A model generated the notes under the pieces. It saw nothing but the letters and a program-made list of their open reading frames with translations. It was not told where the DNA came from and searched no databases. Shown one piece after another: positions 6,261 through 6,362 of a DNA stretch of 6,362 nucleotides. Made by a program: the position numbers and the translations under genes. Numbering within the stretch: the stretch's first letter is position 1; each line of letters begins with the position of its first letter. Source of the DNA: Chloroflexota bacterium (GTDB lineage: Bacteria > Chloroflexota > Dehalococcoidia > UBA2979); NCBI GenBank assembly GCA_009843585.1, contig VYDC01000224.1:1-6362 (forward strand). Direction: 5' to 3'.

Positions 6261-6362
6261 CGGACGGAGCGTCTGAAGTCCTGCCTCCCTGGCACGGCCT
6301 CGTGGCGCCGCAGAGGTGCCGGGCGGGCCGGTCGTCGCGGGCGTCATGGCTCGCCGTGGGAC

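Noticed and set aside
6099..6347. Minus-strand open frame of 82 codons at the right edge overlapping the arsM start
   Set aside because: Low-complexity translation, heavy out-of-frame overlap with arsM and no ribosome site; no evidence for a separate gene such as arsR.

Overview
The window is GC-rich (about 75-78% G+C in the lines I counted by hand), with G/C-ending codons, Shine-Dalgarno-led GTG starts and tightly packed genes. This fits a high-GC actinobacterium; a Thermoleophilia-like soil lineage is possible, but nothing here fixes the taxon. I see no rRNA, tRNA, CRISPR array, transposase or phage gene. The evidence is reading of translations and motifs only.

Layout from left to right. 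(1) The left edge to about 1406, minus strand, is the N-terminal part of a B12-dependent acyl-CoA mutase large subunit, most like methylmalonyl-CoA mutase. Its C-terminus lies outside the window. (2) A gene-free gap of about 350 bp separates it from a divergent set of genes and holds one short AT-rich patch. (3) From 1757 to 4853, plus strand, lie three genes with short gaps (48 and 13 bp), each with its own Shine-Dalgarno sequence. They encode a DapB-fold NAD(P)H-dependent dehydrogenase related to native amine and 2,4-diaminopentanoate dehydrogenases, a YbjT-like atypical SDR fused to a DUF2867 domain, and an AHSA1-type SRPBCC protein. (4) Converging on these from the right, on the minus strand, are arsM (arsenite S-adenosylmethionine methyltransferase) and, 34 bp downstream of it, a DUF1801 protein. 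The right-hand 67 bp (6296-6362) are again GC-rich and hold no gene I can support.

The genes do not form one evident pathway. The mutase belongs to propionyl-CoA/succinyl-CoA metabolism and would need a cobalamin-binding partner that is not in view. The plus-strand trio looks like a small operon of redox and ligand-binding proteins of unknown physiological role. arsM is a stand-alone arsenic detoxification gene with clearly lower G+C than its neighbours, which suggests separate acquisition. I did not find a convincing undescribed system. The points most worth a second look are the amine-dehydrogenase-like enzyme, the compositional island around arsM, and the tandem of two possibly same-fold domains in the trio.
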